Shown here: one piece after another, positions 24,401 through 34,600 of the stretch
Layout: each line of letters starts with the position of its first letter
How positions within the stretch are numbered: position 1 is the first letter of the stretch
Translations under genes and position numbers: made by a program
The notes under the pieces: generated by a model
Databases searched by the model: none
What the model saw: the letters and a program-made list of their open reading frames with translations, nothing else
Told to the model about the DNA's origin: nothing
NCBI GenBank assembly: GCA_030062745.1
Contig: CP099841.1
Coordinates: 5,216,423 to 5,280,422 of the forward strand
DNA: 64,000 nucleotides
Source of the DNA: Capitulum mitella
Taxonomy: Eukaryota; Arthropoda; Thecostraca; Pollicipedomorpha; Pollicipedidae
Direction: 5' to 3'

Positions 24401-26063
24401 CCATGGCCATGACGACGGAGACAACAGCAATGGTCCCGTTCACGATGATGGAGATACCAAGGACGACGGTCCTGTCCATGGTCATGATGACGGAGACAGC
24501 GGCAGCAGTCATCCAGTCCATGGCCATGACGACGGAGACAACAGCAATGGTCCCGTTCACGATGATGGAGACAGCAAGGACGACGGCCCTGTTCATGGTC
24601 ATGATGACGGAGACAGCGGCAGCAATCATCCAGTCCATGGCCATGACGATGGAGACAACAGCAATGGTCCCGTTCACGATGATGGAGATACCAAGGACGA
24701 CGGCCCTGTCCATGGTCATGATGACGGAGACAGTGGCAGTAATGGTCCCGTCTACGACGACGGAGACGACAAGGGCGATGGTCCCGTCCATGGCCATGAC
24801 GACGGAGGAGACCCAAGAGAGCGCCCTGTTCACGGCCACGACGATGGGGACGACGGAAGCGACGGACCTGTTTACGACGACAGGGACCCCATGGACGATG
24901 GTCCCGTTCATGGACATGATGATGGAGGCAGACCAATGGAGCGCGCCGTCCATGGACATGACGATGGAAACAGCAGGAACAGAGGCCCTGCCCACGACGC
25001 CGGGGATGCCAAGTTTGATGGCCCCGTTCATGGACATGACGATGGAAACAGCAGGAATAGAGGCCCTGCCCACGACGCCGGGGATGCCAAGTTCGATGGC
25101 CCCGTTCCATGGACATGACGATGGCAACAGCAGGAATAGAGGCCCTGTCCACGACGCCGGGGATGCCAAGTTCGATGGCCCCGTCCATGGACATGACGAT
25201 GGCAACAGCAGGAATAGAGGCCCTGTCCACGACGCAGGGGATGCCAAGTTCGATGGCCCCGTCCATGGACATGACGATGGCAACAGCAGGAACAGAGGCC
25301 CTGTCCACGACGCCGGGGATGCCAAGTTCGATGGTCCCGTTCACGGGCATGACGACGGAAACAGCAGGAACAGAGGCCCTGTCCACGACGCCGGGGATGC
25401 CAAGTTCGACGGCCCCGTTCACGGGCATGACGACGGTGGCTCTCACTCCCGATCTCTCCTGCGCGCCAGCGAGGGGAAGCGGATCACCATGACCATGGTG
25501 AACGTCTCGCTGGCCGTGCTCGGCTCGGCTGCTGCCGTGTTGGTCGTGCTCGTCCTGGTGCACGGTGCTAAAAAGAAACGACTTGGCTTCTTCAAGAGGG
25601 CAGGTACGAAACTTGGGTGTAATTGAGCTGACTGGGAAATGTGACAATGATGAGCGTAGTGCTTGTTCTGAAGACTGCATTTCTGTCAGCTAGGTGAAGT
25701 AATAATGCAAGGCATACTCGTGTGTCAAAAGTCATAGTCCTTAGGCCGAAGTCCAGTTGCGATACTCTGAGCTTGAGAAGTCTGCTGAAATCTGCGCAAA
25801 GGTCTTTCCTTGTCTCACATGTTCCCAATGTCATTACAAATTCGACTCGGCTGTGATTGAAACTGTTTTGTGCGAAACGAATGTGTCTAAAACTTCACCG
25901 GTAGGAAACGGTACTCATTGGCAACGCGAGTCAGACGAGATTGCGGTGTTTCAGAGAATGTTTCTCATTCTTCACTGACCTATCGCCGTTGTTATGATGA
26001 TCCGAACTGCGTTCTACTCACAAACCCACCTCTTCTTTGATTGCAGACTACATCATGGTTTGA
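15438..26063 (+). CDS. His/Asp-repeat type I membrane protein (4 exons, unrecognised family)
   Basis: Four exons (15438-15483, 19122-19268, 23063-25603, 26047-26063) join with GT-AG sites, all in phase 1, to give about 915 residues once three single extra bases in exon 3 are discounted. In order: signal peptide (residues 1-15), acidic ectodomain with helix-like segments EYWELILDWLKTRL and DYFEWLEEILKEVKDRM, N-glycosylation sequons NQT, NGT and NAS, an Arg/Lys-rich stretch with dibasic sites (about 405-445), 19 HGHDDG motifs in tandem repeats (about 456-855), one transmembrane helix (about 876-896), a KKKR stop-transfer and a tail ending DYIMV. I recognise no family. Metal or mineral binding by the His/Asp repeats at the cell surface is inference from composition only. 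The ATG has A at -3. The frame is broken at about 23350, 24173-24176 and 25107. A candidate AATAAA lies at 26593. Confidence 0.72.
15484..19121 (+). other. Intron 1 of the membrane-protein gene
   Basis: This 3.6-kb intron is mostly AT-rich with one CpG-rich block at about 17.68-18.10 kb. A 125-codon open frame at 18526-18903 has no recognisable content. I see no other gene, RNA or clear transposon in it. Confidence 0.55.
19122..19268 (+). CDS. Membrane-protein gene exon 2
   Basis: The exon lies between an acceptor (ggcgcag) and a consensus donor (AAAA|GTAAGT), is 147 bp long, phase 1 to 1, so it fits exon 1 and exon 3. It starts GFQLPLDVEPDLPLSVDLDL and continues with the amphipathic EYWELILDWLKTRL and ends LMTK. 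The open frame reads on to 19435, but the donor is strong and exon 3 joins in phase, so I take the continuation as intron. Confidence 0.65.
21131..22488 (+). mobile_element. Decayed mariner-type DNA transposon
   Basis: Starts at ccgggtgtttcaaagagaac after a TA and ends at an imperfect inverted copy (...aaaacaccctg), about 1.36 kb. Inside, scattered frames match the arthropod-type mariner/Tc transposase: a helix-turn-helix part (ARNIGQEVGISSSSTWHILR, LTPYKI), IWFSDEAHFDLDG with the first catalytic Asp, NCRIWASERPD, WFKQDGVTPHTA with the second Asp, and SPGLTPLDFHL before a stop. Several stops and shifts break it, so it is a non-coding relic. Confidence 0.85.
21426..22334 (+). pseudogene. Mariner-type transposase remnant
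   Basis: Stop codons after LQLSFCK (21681), after LDFHL and in the C-terminal third, plus at least one frame change near 21975, break the frame. The final residues, VQRNGIHLDHVL then stop, resemble the usual C-terminus of this family. Inactive; any intact relative elsewhere in the genome could still mobilise the ends. Confidence 0.75.
23063..25603 (+). CDS. Membrane-protein gene exon 3: ectodomain, HGHDDG repeats, TM helix
   Basis: The exon runs from the acceptor cttttcag to the donor GCAG|GTACGA. It is 2541 bp, with phase 1 at both ends. Three frames are needed in turn: frame one to about 23350, frame two to about 24175, frame three to about 25107, then back to frame one to the end. Each change equals one extra base (in GAGG, AAAA and GTTCC), and three extra bases restore the exon phase. 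The protein text flows across each break: GVTAE/ILADFIANQ, DRPESRK/RDGNARQ, FDGPV/HGHDDG. The last part codes for VSLAVLGSAAAVLVVLVLV, a membrane span, then AKKKRLGFFKRA. Confidence 0.72.
24239..25440 (+). repeat. Coding tandem array: 117-bp block then 78-bp block
   Basis: Block one has a 117-bp (39-residue) period, seen as starts at 24360, 24477, 24594 and 24711, with residues of the form HGHDDGDSGSSHP, HGHDDGDNSNGP, HDDGDTKDDGP. A transition zone follows (24777-24950). Block two has a 78-bp (26-residue) period, HGHDDGNSRNRGP then HDAGDAKFDGP, with starts at 24951, 25029, 25108, 25186, 25264, 25342 and a partial unit at 25420. All spacings are 78 except 25029 to 25108, which is 79. The repeat lacks stops in several frames on both strands, so long antisense open frames here are shadows. 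Confidence 0.92.
26047..26063 (+). CDS. Membrane-protein gene exon 4: C-terminal micro-exon (DYIMV stop)
   Basis: The acceptor (ttgattgcag) is in the right phase; the 17 coding bases complete an Asp codon and add Tyr-Ile-Met-Val before TGA. The call rests on phase, acceptor quality and proximity (443 bp intron), not on homology. Were the exon 3 donor not used, the protein would read on to 25626 and end in KLGCN. Confidence 0.5.
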
Positions 26064-26592
26064 GTGGCTGGAGCTCAGCCATCGTCGATGGATGTTCCAC
26101 GACTATGTCCCCAGGAGCGGGGATCTTCGTGCAACGCTGATGCGCGCAGGGTAGTTGCACGGCACGCGCCCTAGTACCGCGTCCAGTTCTAACCATCGAG
26201 GCCGGCACGTGTTTCCAAAACTGGCACGGAGACTCACCGAGACATTGTGCGAATGTTTACCTGACTTCACTGTCGGCTTTGCATAAAATGTATATTTTTC
26301 CTGTATCCTGTCGATTCGTCTTGTGATACGGAAGTGATGAGTGCTAAGCCTGATATGAACGTTGCGCAAAAACGGGTCAATATAGCCATGCGTTCATTGG
26401 TTAGGTTACTCTCGTGAAAGGCCCAGTGATATTTTTCCATACATTTAGGCCAATTTATGCTATAGCTGCGATAATTCCACGCACTGCACTACTCAGTGAG
26501 ATACAAATGGTTGCACTTTTGCAGTAAGATAAGAAACGAAATTATAAAAAAGTAAGAAACTGCTATATCGTCATGAATTCCGTCGTGGCACC

Positions 26593-26598
26593 AATAAA
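26593..26598 (+). terminator. Candidate polyadenylation signal AATAAA
   Basis: First AATAAA found downstream of the TGA at 26061-26063, about 530 bp away. Distance is plausible for a 3' UTR, but nothing else confirms use. Confidence 0.25.
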
Positions 26599-28961
26599 TC
26601 ACCGAAATGTAGCTTTAAGAAGTCCTGCACAGGATTGAACGAGATGTTAATTGTGGTAACAGGCACTGTGCTGGAATCCACATAGCAATTTTCACGCCAT
26701 TCAGAAAGTTTGGAAGCCATTGTACTGCGTGCTGGCAAGAACAGAATCCATGCCAAAACCGATGGTGGGTTTGCACTAGCATTCTACATATTGGTGCAAC
26801 TTTCCATCCGACTCGCAGTCACCATAAAATTGACGTATTTGGTCAACAGGCTGATGATTTTCGTCTGTATTAACAAAACGCCGCACGACCGCAATAGACA
26901 ATGTGATCAAGATCCATGAAAGCATTACTTAACAGCTCCAGCCGAATTTATTAAGCCAATCGATAAAAACACTGCCGATGAGGCTGATAAAAGACATACA
27001 AGATAATCATGAGACGATGGAGCGCGATTTTATATATGACAGGAAAGTATTTTTTTCACGCATTCTTCTTTGACATGTCGCATGCAACTTGGAGTGACTG
27101 TTCAAACTAGAATAATCTGCAGCTGCCCTTCAAGCGTACAAAATCACTTTGCCACACTAACCACCCACTAGTCCAGTTTTGTACGTACATTTGGTACCGC
27201 CAACATTGTGGTTCCGTGGCCCAGTATTACCGACACCTGATCTCGGTAGACTGACACAAACAACGAATCTTCGGGCGCAGAGAAGCACGGCTTACAGGAC
27301 GGACAACGACAGTCTGTGCAAACGTGACACCACGAAAACACTGAGCATATGCTGGCCTACAGCACCCCGCACATCACATCAAAACTGGTCCGCCATTTAC
27401 ACTGAGCGCGGGACCAGATGTCACACCGGTCAAGCGGAGTGTTCGTGAATCCAAGGTCGCTCTGAACGCAACGGTGACTCGATGAGATGCGTCTTGCGAA
27501 CGTCCAGAGTTCTCAACAGCAGGACATAAACGACAACACCGGTTATCCAGTACTAACAATCGTGATTTCGAACTGGCAACGCATGACATCCTTTGGTCGC
27601 ACACCAAGGCATTCCAAAGGGACGCTTTCGACAAATATTTCCCTGGTATTCCAACAAAGCAGACAACGAAAGTAAAAGACACGCATTACAACCGAAAATA
27701 TTTTCGCTCCACAGTTCGCGAATGAATGCATAAAGGCATGGTATCGAAGTTACATAATGAATAAATGATCAAGTAGATCCTGGTAGATCGGTAAACGAAT
27801 ACAAACCAAGCGAGACCGCACAACTTTTGGCTGAGGATCTACATGAATGCACTTACTTGAAGTTAATGCTAATGTCATTGTCAAGCCTCTGCTTCTGTAT
27901 AAACGGGAAGGACTGTGACAAAAGGTAACTTGTGGACGTTGAAAACAGCACCGTTATACTCGTACAAACAAACATCGGGACCAGAGTCCGAACGTCTCAC
28001 TCCGGTCCTATCGAGCATTCACTCGGTCTTCACGTATTCGTCCTGGGTCCAAGACGCAATGAACGAACGATGATTTATGTTCGCGAAAGTGACCTGCCCC
28101 ATTATGGAAACCGCGCATGCTTTCAATGACACGTAAACCGGGCATGAACGGCCTTTGCAAACTGATTCTCGAGCTGCACGCCGCGCCGTGGTACGGTGCG
28201 GGTTTCCCTGCAGCTGGGGATATTGTCAGAGGCTGAGGACGTGAACGGAAACCACGGGTGACCTAACAACAAGCCTGAAAGTGGCTCTGAGCGACTGGCT
28301 AGTTTTCCATGTTTCCATTGGTTGTCAAGGCGATGGCTTTATCTCCATGACGACACGTCGAAAAATCTCGCAGATAAGGCTGCTGTTGGGCGGAAAGTTT
28401 CATATGATGCCGTGACGCGCATACTCGAGCTTGTCACTTTAATGAAGAGGTGAGTTCCGAAGATACCAGAGGCGATGATATCCGTTGGTCCACAGCTACA
28501 GGATTGTGCAAGTCTTGGACTAGAAAACAGAACACAGCTGGTGTGGTGCCAAACAAAATAATTTTTTTGTCAGTTCAGGTTATAACATTGATCCTTCGGA
28601 AGTTGAAAGAATAAGGAAACGCGTAACACAGCCACAGCATTTCGGGACTTTGAAGCAGTCTTCTTTCAAGAACCTTTACAACCGTGGTTCAGCAATCAAC
28701 CAAATGACTTGAGGATTGTTCGGGAATATAGTATGACGTGTCGTCTGCGATGGGCTGTGACGAGGTTTGGAATTCCAATGACCCCAGGACATTGTTCTCG
28801 CATTCATCATTATGCAATGTGAAAGGCAAAATGAATAACTGAGACCTGCTCACTGTTGGTATGCGGTGTCACTGTCGTACACAAATAATCGCCAGTCAGT
28901 AGCAAGTCTGCATTTAACCATTCATTGCTTGACATGTCTCATACTAATATGATGATAACAA

Positions 28962-29026
28962 CAACAATAATAATACGAAGAAGAAGAATAAGAATAAAAA
29001 TGAGAATAAAAATAATAATAATCTGG
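28962..29026. repeat. (AAT/AAG)n imperfect microsatellite
   Basis: aataata, aagaagaag and aataaaaataataataat runs. Confidence 0.9.
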
Positions 29027-30009
29027 GTAATTTTCGTGATATCTAAAAAAGTAGACAACGGTACCAGCTTGAAACTTTCAGTACATTTCCAAGTGTCACA
29101 TCTGGACACCTAAAGATGCAAATTTGTTTTCATGGCCTGCCATGGCCATGACAAAATGATATTGCAAATGTGACTGTGTCTAAGACTGCTTCCATCTGAT
29201 TCAAATTTATGTGTGCTTTGAGTATACAAATGAGTTGTAAGATGCTAGTACTTGGCGATACATATCACTATGCAATGGCAGGTCAACATCTAGTGCCCTT
29301 AACATAATATTATAGTTCAAAACAATTTTGTCGATTTATTTATGACTGAATGACATCTGCATCATTCTTTTCGAACGGCGATTTTATTATTGACCAAACA
29401 CGCATTTTTCGAGACTGCAAAAGTTTTTCAGAAAGTCAAGCAGTTTTTTTAGGTCCCCTGCCCTTAAATGGGTAGGCAGGAGTGCCCTTTTATGCCCATG
29501 TGATCCAGTTACGTCAATACCAAACCTGAACTCGGGTTGCGGAATAATGTATGATTTGATCAAACCGATGAGGGAACTCCCTAGACAGTGCGTCGTATGG
29601 TACTGAGCTCATTTGACCTCGGACTATAACCTGTACCCGAACAAAAATATTGACAACGTTGGTATGCGCGATACGCTCGAAACATCGAAAACATTTTTGG
29701 CTGGGTGTGAAGGACAGATGATGGCATAGTTCTCTTCCTTAGCAATAAGCACAGCATACAGTAACTTTGGGACCTTCACATGTGACCTCGCTGTTGTTAC
29801 AAAACGTAATTTATGGACGCTGTGACGTCGCATAATGAAGGACTTTTGATTGACCTTCCAATCATTCATATCAGTCCAGTATTTCAAGAGAGTCGTTGGC
29901 TCAGCTTCCCTCCCCCTCCTTCTCCACCTCAGCCAAACGTGTTACGCCGTACGCCATACGTCCATGCCGCGTTAATTCGCCCCCGACTGGGGGGGGGGCG
30001 GTTGAGCGC

Positions 30010-30350
30010 CCCCTGAGGTTTTTCTAGAATTGTGAGAGAACAAACAAACGCAGCGCCACGAAATTTTGTGTTCCTTTTGCTTAATTATTTTTCCGCCTTG
30101 TGTCAAAGTTTTGATCTCAGGTCAAGTGAGGTGTCTGACCTAGGTCAGGTTAAATGGACCCATGTCCAAAAAAAAAAAAAATATTGCTCTGTAACTTTCT
30201 CGGAAAACAAGGCATTACAAAACTACTTTCAGGGATTAGAGATCTTGACAGATGCAACAAATCTGCTATCTCAGATTTTCTGGAATTTTCCGGATTATTC
30301 CCAGAGTCCCAACCCAGTCCCAGTCCTAAGGTCAATCCCATTTTTTAGAC
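30010..30350. repeat. Fragment related to the long-TIR elements
   Basis: gacctaggtcaggttaaatg followed by catgtccaaaa is close to segments inside copies A and B; a poly-A run follows. No coding content. Confidence 0.4.
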
Positions 30351-31118
30351 ATGTCTTCGTTTTTTTCGGAAATGGGCGAAATTTTTCGTAGCATTTTTAG
30401 TATGGAGTGATGCAGGCATCTAGTTACCGTCAATGAGCAAAGTATCAATGACTTCCAGCTATTGACCTGAGTTCAGGTCACGAATAAGTGTTGTGAGCCA
30501 AAATGTACCACCGTCAAAATCAGCAATGTATGACTCAGAATAGGAGAAAGTGGCAGAATTGGCTTACGCAGACAGAAGTAATACCAGAAGTCTCAAAAAG
30601 TAAAAAAAATTGCATATTTTGGAAATCAACAGGCTCTCGCGACTAAAGCTCTGCCAATTATGTAGACAGGTAATTAATGCATTTTCCAAAATTTAAGCAT
30701 AAGAAACCATCACAAGAACCACTAAGATCAACAAAATTTACATGGATAGGACTGTGTCGTAAAAATAAAGGGACGCTAAAATTAGTTCCCGTTAATTCCT
30801 TACTGCTTACGGCTGCGGCGCCCGCCGACAACCGGCGTGAAAATTGCCGTGTCTTTAACTCAACTTTTCGGCATATATATTGAAGAAATCTGAGAAATTA
30901 GACGTGTATCGGCATCTGTAGACCTTTACCCGTGCTCTGGTGCCTTTACATATGAGTTATTAGCCACAGTCATTGAGATTCAGGCCTTTTCCCGGTCTCA
31001 CGCAGTCGACCATGAGAAAACATATATAGGGCGTAAATGGCTTACATATTATCCAAAACTAAAAATGAGACCAGTATCGAGGTCTACTTATCACCAGCTT
31101 TCCAACGGCGTGCTTATT

Positions 31119-31124
31119 TTTATT
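31119..31124 (-). terminator. Candidate RPGR polyadenylation signal
   Basis: AATAAA on the minus strand, about 285 bp past the stop at 31409. Compatible with exon 14 being terminal. Confidence 0.35.
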
Positions 31125-31408
31125 GTGCGACCAGCCGTTCGTGAATTATAGGGGGGCGGTCAACCGTTCCCCCCCAGTCGGGCATGATCGTCGCCGACCC
31201 ACGGTCGGGCGCGGGTGGGACGCTCATGGGACGTGTTAAATAGTTCATCAGTATGTGAGTGCTGGTTTGCTCAAGCTGTGGCCGTTCACCCACACTGGCA
31301 AGCAATCGGCTAGGTGCGCAAAAAAAAAAAAGAAACAAAAAACAATGGAAGGTAGTATACAAGTAGGGATTTCTGTCAAAGGGGTGAACTGTGAAATATC
31401 GGTAGCTG

Positions 31409-31602
31409 TCACGATGAGCACGAAAACTGACCAGAATCTTTCTCTTTTTCTGTTCCTGCGGCTTTTCGGAGGCGGCGTCCTCTTCTTGGTGTTCCTCGGT
31501 TTCGGCGGCCGAGGGCCTCGGGCGTGGCCTCCTCCGGCCGCGGCGAGGGCGTCTTCGGACGCTCCTCCCCCTCGCTGTGGTCAGAGCCGTTCGCAGGCAG
31601 CA
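31409..31602 (-). CDS. RPGR: RPGR exon 14: tail, 3' end unresolved
   Basis: Acceptor ttgccccag, in phase with exon 13, encoding [20 protein letters not shown]. Two continuations are possible. Unshifted, it becomes Arg-rich and stops at 31411-31409, making this the last exon. With one base dropped near 31513-31515 it becomes Glu-rich ([20 protein letters not shown]) and reaches a donor CTG|GTCAGT at 31432, implying further exons I could not find. The Glu-rich frame looks more natural for RPGR. Confidence 0.55.
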
Positions 31603-34600
31603 CTGGGGCAAAGTACGGCGCCATCGGACCAGCCGGCACGGCAGGTAGTCGTAAAAACTTAAGCAGCAGACGGCTGTTGAGAAGAGAGCATTTCCTCCCG
31701 CCCTGCTTGACTGAACATGAGTTCAAGTTTCAATACGCGGTGTCCGTCAGGCAACGCGCAGCAAACGAGAATGAAGGCGAAGAAAACTGCATACACCAAT
31801 ACGCAAACTCCATGTCTTTTCCCATGATATCGTGTAATGGTGCAGGATCCTTTTTATCACGCAAATGTTCAGGAAGCTTTTACATCCACAACCAGATACA
31901 CCCTTAAATGTGATGTTGAATCTGAGAGATTTTTCGCTTGGACATCATCGTGAATATCGCGAAAAAAACAGAAATTTTACCGGACTCGATGCCAACGATA
32001 CATACGCACGAATCTATGGCAGTAAAAAAAAATGGGGATCATCGTGGGAAGACCTATATGCATCCAGGAACCAGGTTATGTCTGTCATTCATCCGTTGAA
32101 CTCGTGCCATACCTCTCTGGACGAACCCATCCGGACGACTCTCTACATCCGGCTCTTCCTTCTCATCCTCAGCTTCAGGTGGTTTATCTTTCACGGGAGT
32201 CTTGGACTTCTTTTTTCTGAATTTTTTGAAAAATCTGCTCAACACGTTGCCTTCTGAAAGGACAACGGCAATGTATGTATCGCATCGGTAATGGTTGGCA
32301 CTGGACAGTGAACGACATATGCAACTGAATGCGTATAAGACTGTTAAAAATACCACGACAAATTGCCAGTGACAAGTTCTACGCAGTGATGATTAGAAAC
32401 AATAGTGATAAAAAATGCGTACGTCCAAAACTCGCAAAAGACAAATTTGTTTCCAAATATCTAAAGATGGCCTATGCACTAACCTTTTTTCGGAGCAGTA
32501 ACAACTTCGTCGTCGTCTTTTGTGCTGTCCGGCTCGTCGCCAGAAGGCTGAGATGGCTGAAAGAAGACATAAACGTGCATGTGTATGGAAGATTTCCCCT
32601 TTTCAGGGAGTACTCCAGTCTACTGGTAGGAGAAGGACCATAAGTTATAGGACAAAAGACGTGAATCCCTCTGTCAAAGCGTTTAATGCGACGTTCATTT
32701 GAAAGAATGCCAAGTTTCATCAGCGTTTTCATGATAACCTTATTCCCCATTTCATATAACGACCGATAAATCCCAAACATCGATGAAAGGGATAAAGAAA
32801 CACAGAACTTTAAGATCGATGCAGGAGCCACGAGTGATGACTCAGACCATCGGCTCGGAGCCCGGTCTCCGCGCCTCTCCTTCCTTCTGACCCGGTTAGC
32901 ACGCAGTTCCGTCATCGACGAGACCGACTGGAGCTCGCAGGTGTCGCCGCTGGGAGGCTTGAGGCCAGAGTCAGGGTTGGATCTCGTCCTCGTGCTGAGC
33001 AGGCAGGTTAGACGGACGCGGAGCACCCTTCAACGGCGGGAGCGTCCTTCCGAGCGGCGGCAGAGACATCTGGTGGAAGGCGGTTATACTAGCAGTTTAG
33101 GAAGCCACCACATAGCCTTAAGGCTGAAAGGGACGGGGCGGACTTTCAAATTAAAACACAGAACGTTCAGAGCGTTCACACCAAACAAGTGCCACCATCG
33201 CTATTATCTGGAACATCGTGACCTGATGTTAACTAGGTTTCCTACAGTACGATGTCTATACTAGTGGCACTGAATCGCAGGATCCATACCTTACCATGAA
33301 TTCCGCAACGACACACCATTTGTAACATGATGTTTTTTATGTGTTTTTTTTTTACAAAAACCATATCCATAATGCCAAACATCGCAAAATTTGGTGGTCT
33401 TTGTCCCGGAAAATACGGGGAGAGCAAATAACAGAAAACATACGGCAAGAACGTATATACTTACTCGTAGAGAAGAAGAAGGAGGGGAAATACAACCGTT
33501 CAGGGGCGTCGATTTCTGTAAAGGTTTCGGGGGTGGGGGTGGGGGGTGGGGGGCGAGCCCAGGGCCACACAACCTTACCTCCCCAAATGTGGGTTTCTCA
33601 ACGGATTAAACTCACCTGATTTTGATGAACGGAAATTTATACGTTTTTTGCTATTATCAAATGAAAAATTGTATATATCCCATTATGTATAGGTATGTAT
33701 ATATATAAGTTAAAAAATAGGTAGACGCATCGTTTTATGTTTTTTTCTATACTTTCAGCCTATCTCTTATCTTCTGCGGCCGTTGTTTTCGTTATTATTG
33801 TCCATTTTCCTTTAAAACCGGCAGAAAATATTGGGGACCCAAACCAACATTTTAGGGGCCCAAACCAACATTTCAGGGGCCCAAACCAACATTGTAGGGG
33901 CCCAAACCAACATTGGAGGGGCCAGGGCCCTCTCAGAAGAATACAGATCGACGCCCCTGGTTTAAAGGATGTGATAAACAGCGAAAGGGGAGAACAGGAA
34001 CAGTGCAGTGGAGCAGGGGGTTAAACGTCACACACCTCCTTTTCCCGGCGCCTCTGCCTGGCTGCGCTATGCAGGTCGTCAGGATCGTGCTGACCGTTCG
34101 TCAAGGGAGGCAGGTCGCGCAGCATGCCGGGCGTCTTTGGCCGGTCGACGAGCACCATGGACTGGCAGCCGCCCAGAACCGCCTGGCAGAGGAGCCGGGT
34201 CACGAGGAGGCGAGGTCAACAAACGGCTTGACTTGGACGGTCTACAGGGAAGTGCTCGAAACTCCCATTGTTTCTGCTCAATGTTTCGCACATGCAAGCA
34301 GTAAATAACTTGGTAATATTTTCATGGCGATGAGTGTGTCAGGTTTGGGATGCAGGGCTGTCAGTCTGATTCAAACGAAGCTCTTGTACAGTTTGTTGCG
34401 AAACTTCCATTTAGTTTTTTTTCTCATGCTTTTCTTGCGTCGAAAAACTTATGCCATTGGAAAACAGAAACGAAAATATTTACCCCGGTACATGTTGTTG
34501 TGATGGACTTATCCATTCGCAAACATTAAAATGCTAGGCGAAACGAGGCGTCGATGGTGGAATCATTTTAGCCGATTACAAAGATAAATCCATTAAGCCC

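Larger units (their letters stand above)
26064..31118. other. Intergenic space between two convergent genes
   Basis: Holds the 3' UTR of the membrane-protein gene at its left end, a microsatellite at 28.96 kb and a repeat fragment at 30.0-30.35 kb. I found no exon that would extend RPGR into it, though short terminal exons could be missed. Confidence 0.5.

Noticed and set aside
24112-25680. 522-codon minus-strand open frame (and a 402-codon one) over the repeat array
   Set aside because: The repeat unit has no stop in these frames; the peptides are His/Arg/Cys- or Val/Met-rich by-products, without splice or start support, opposite a gene with signal peptide and membrane helix.
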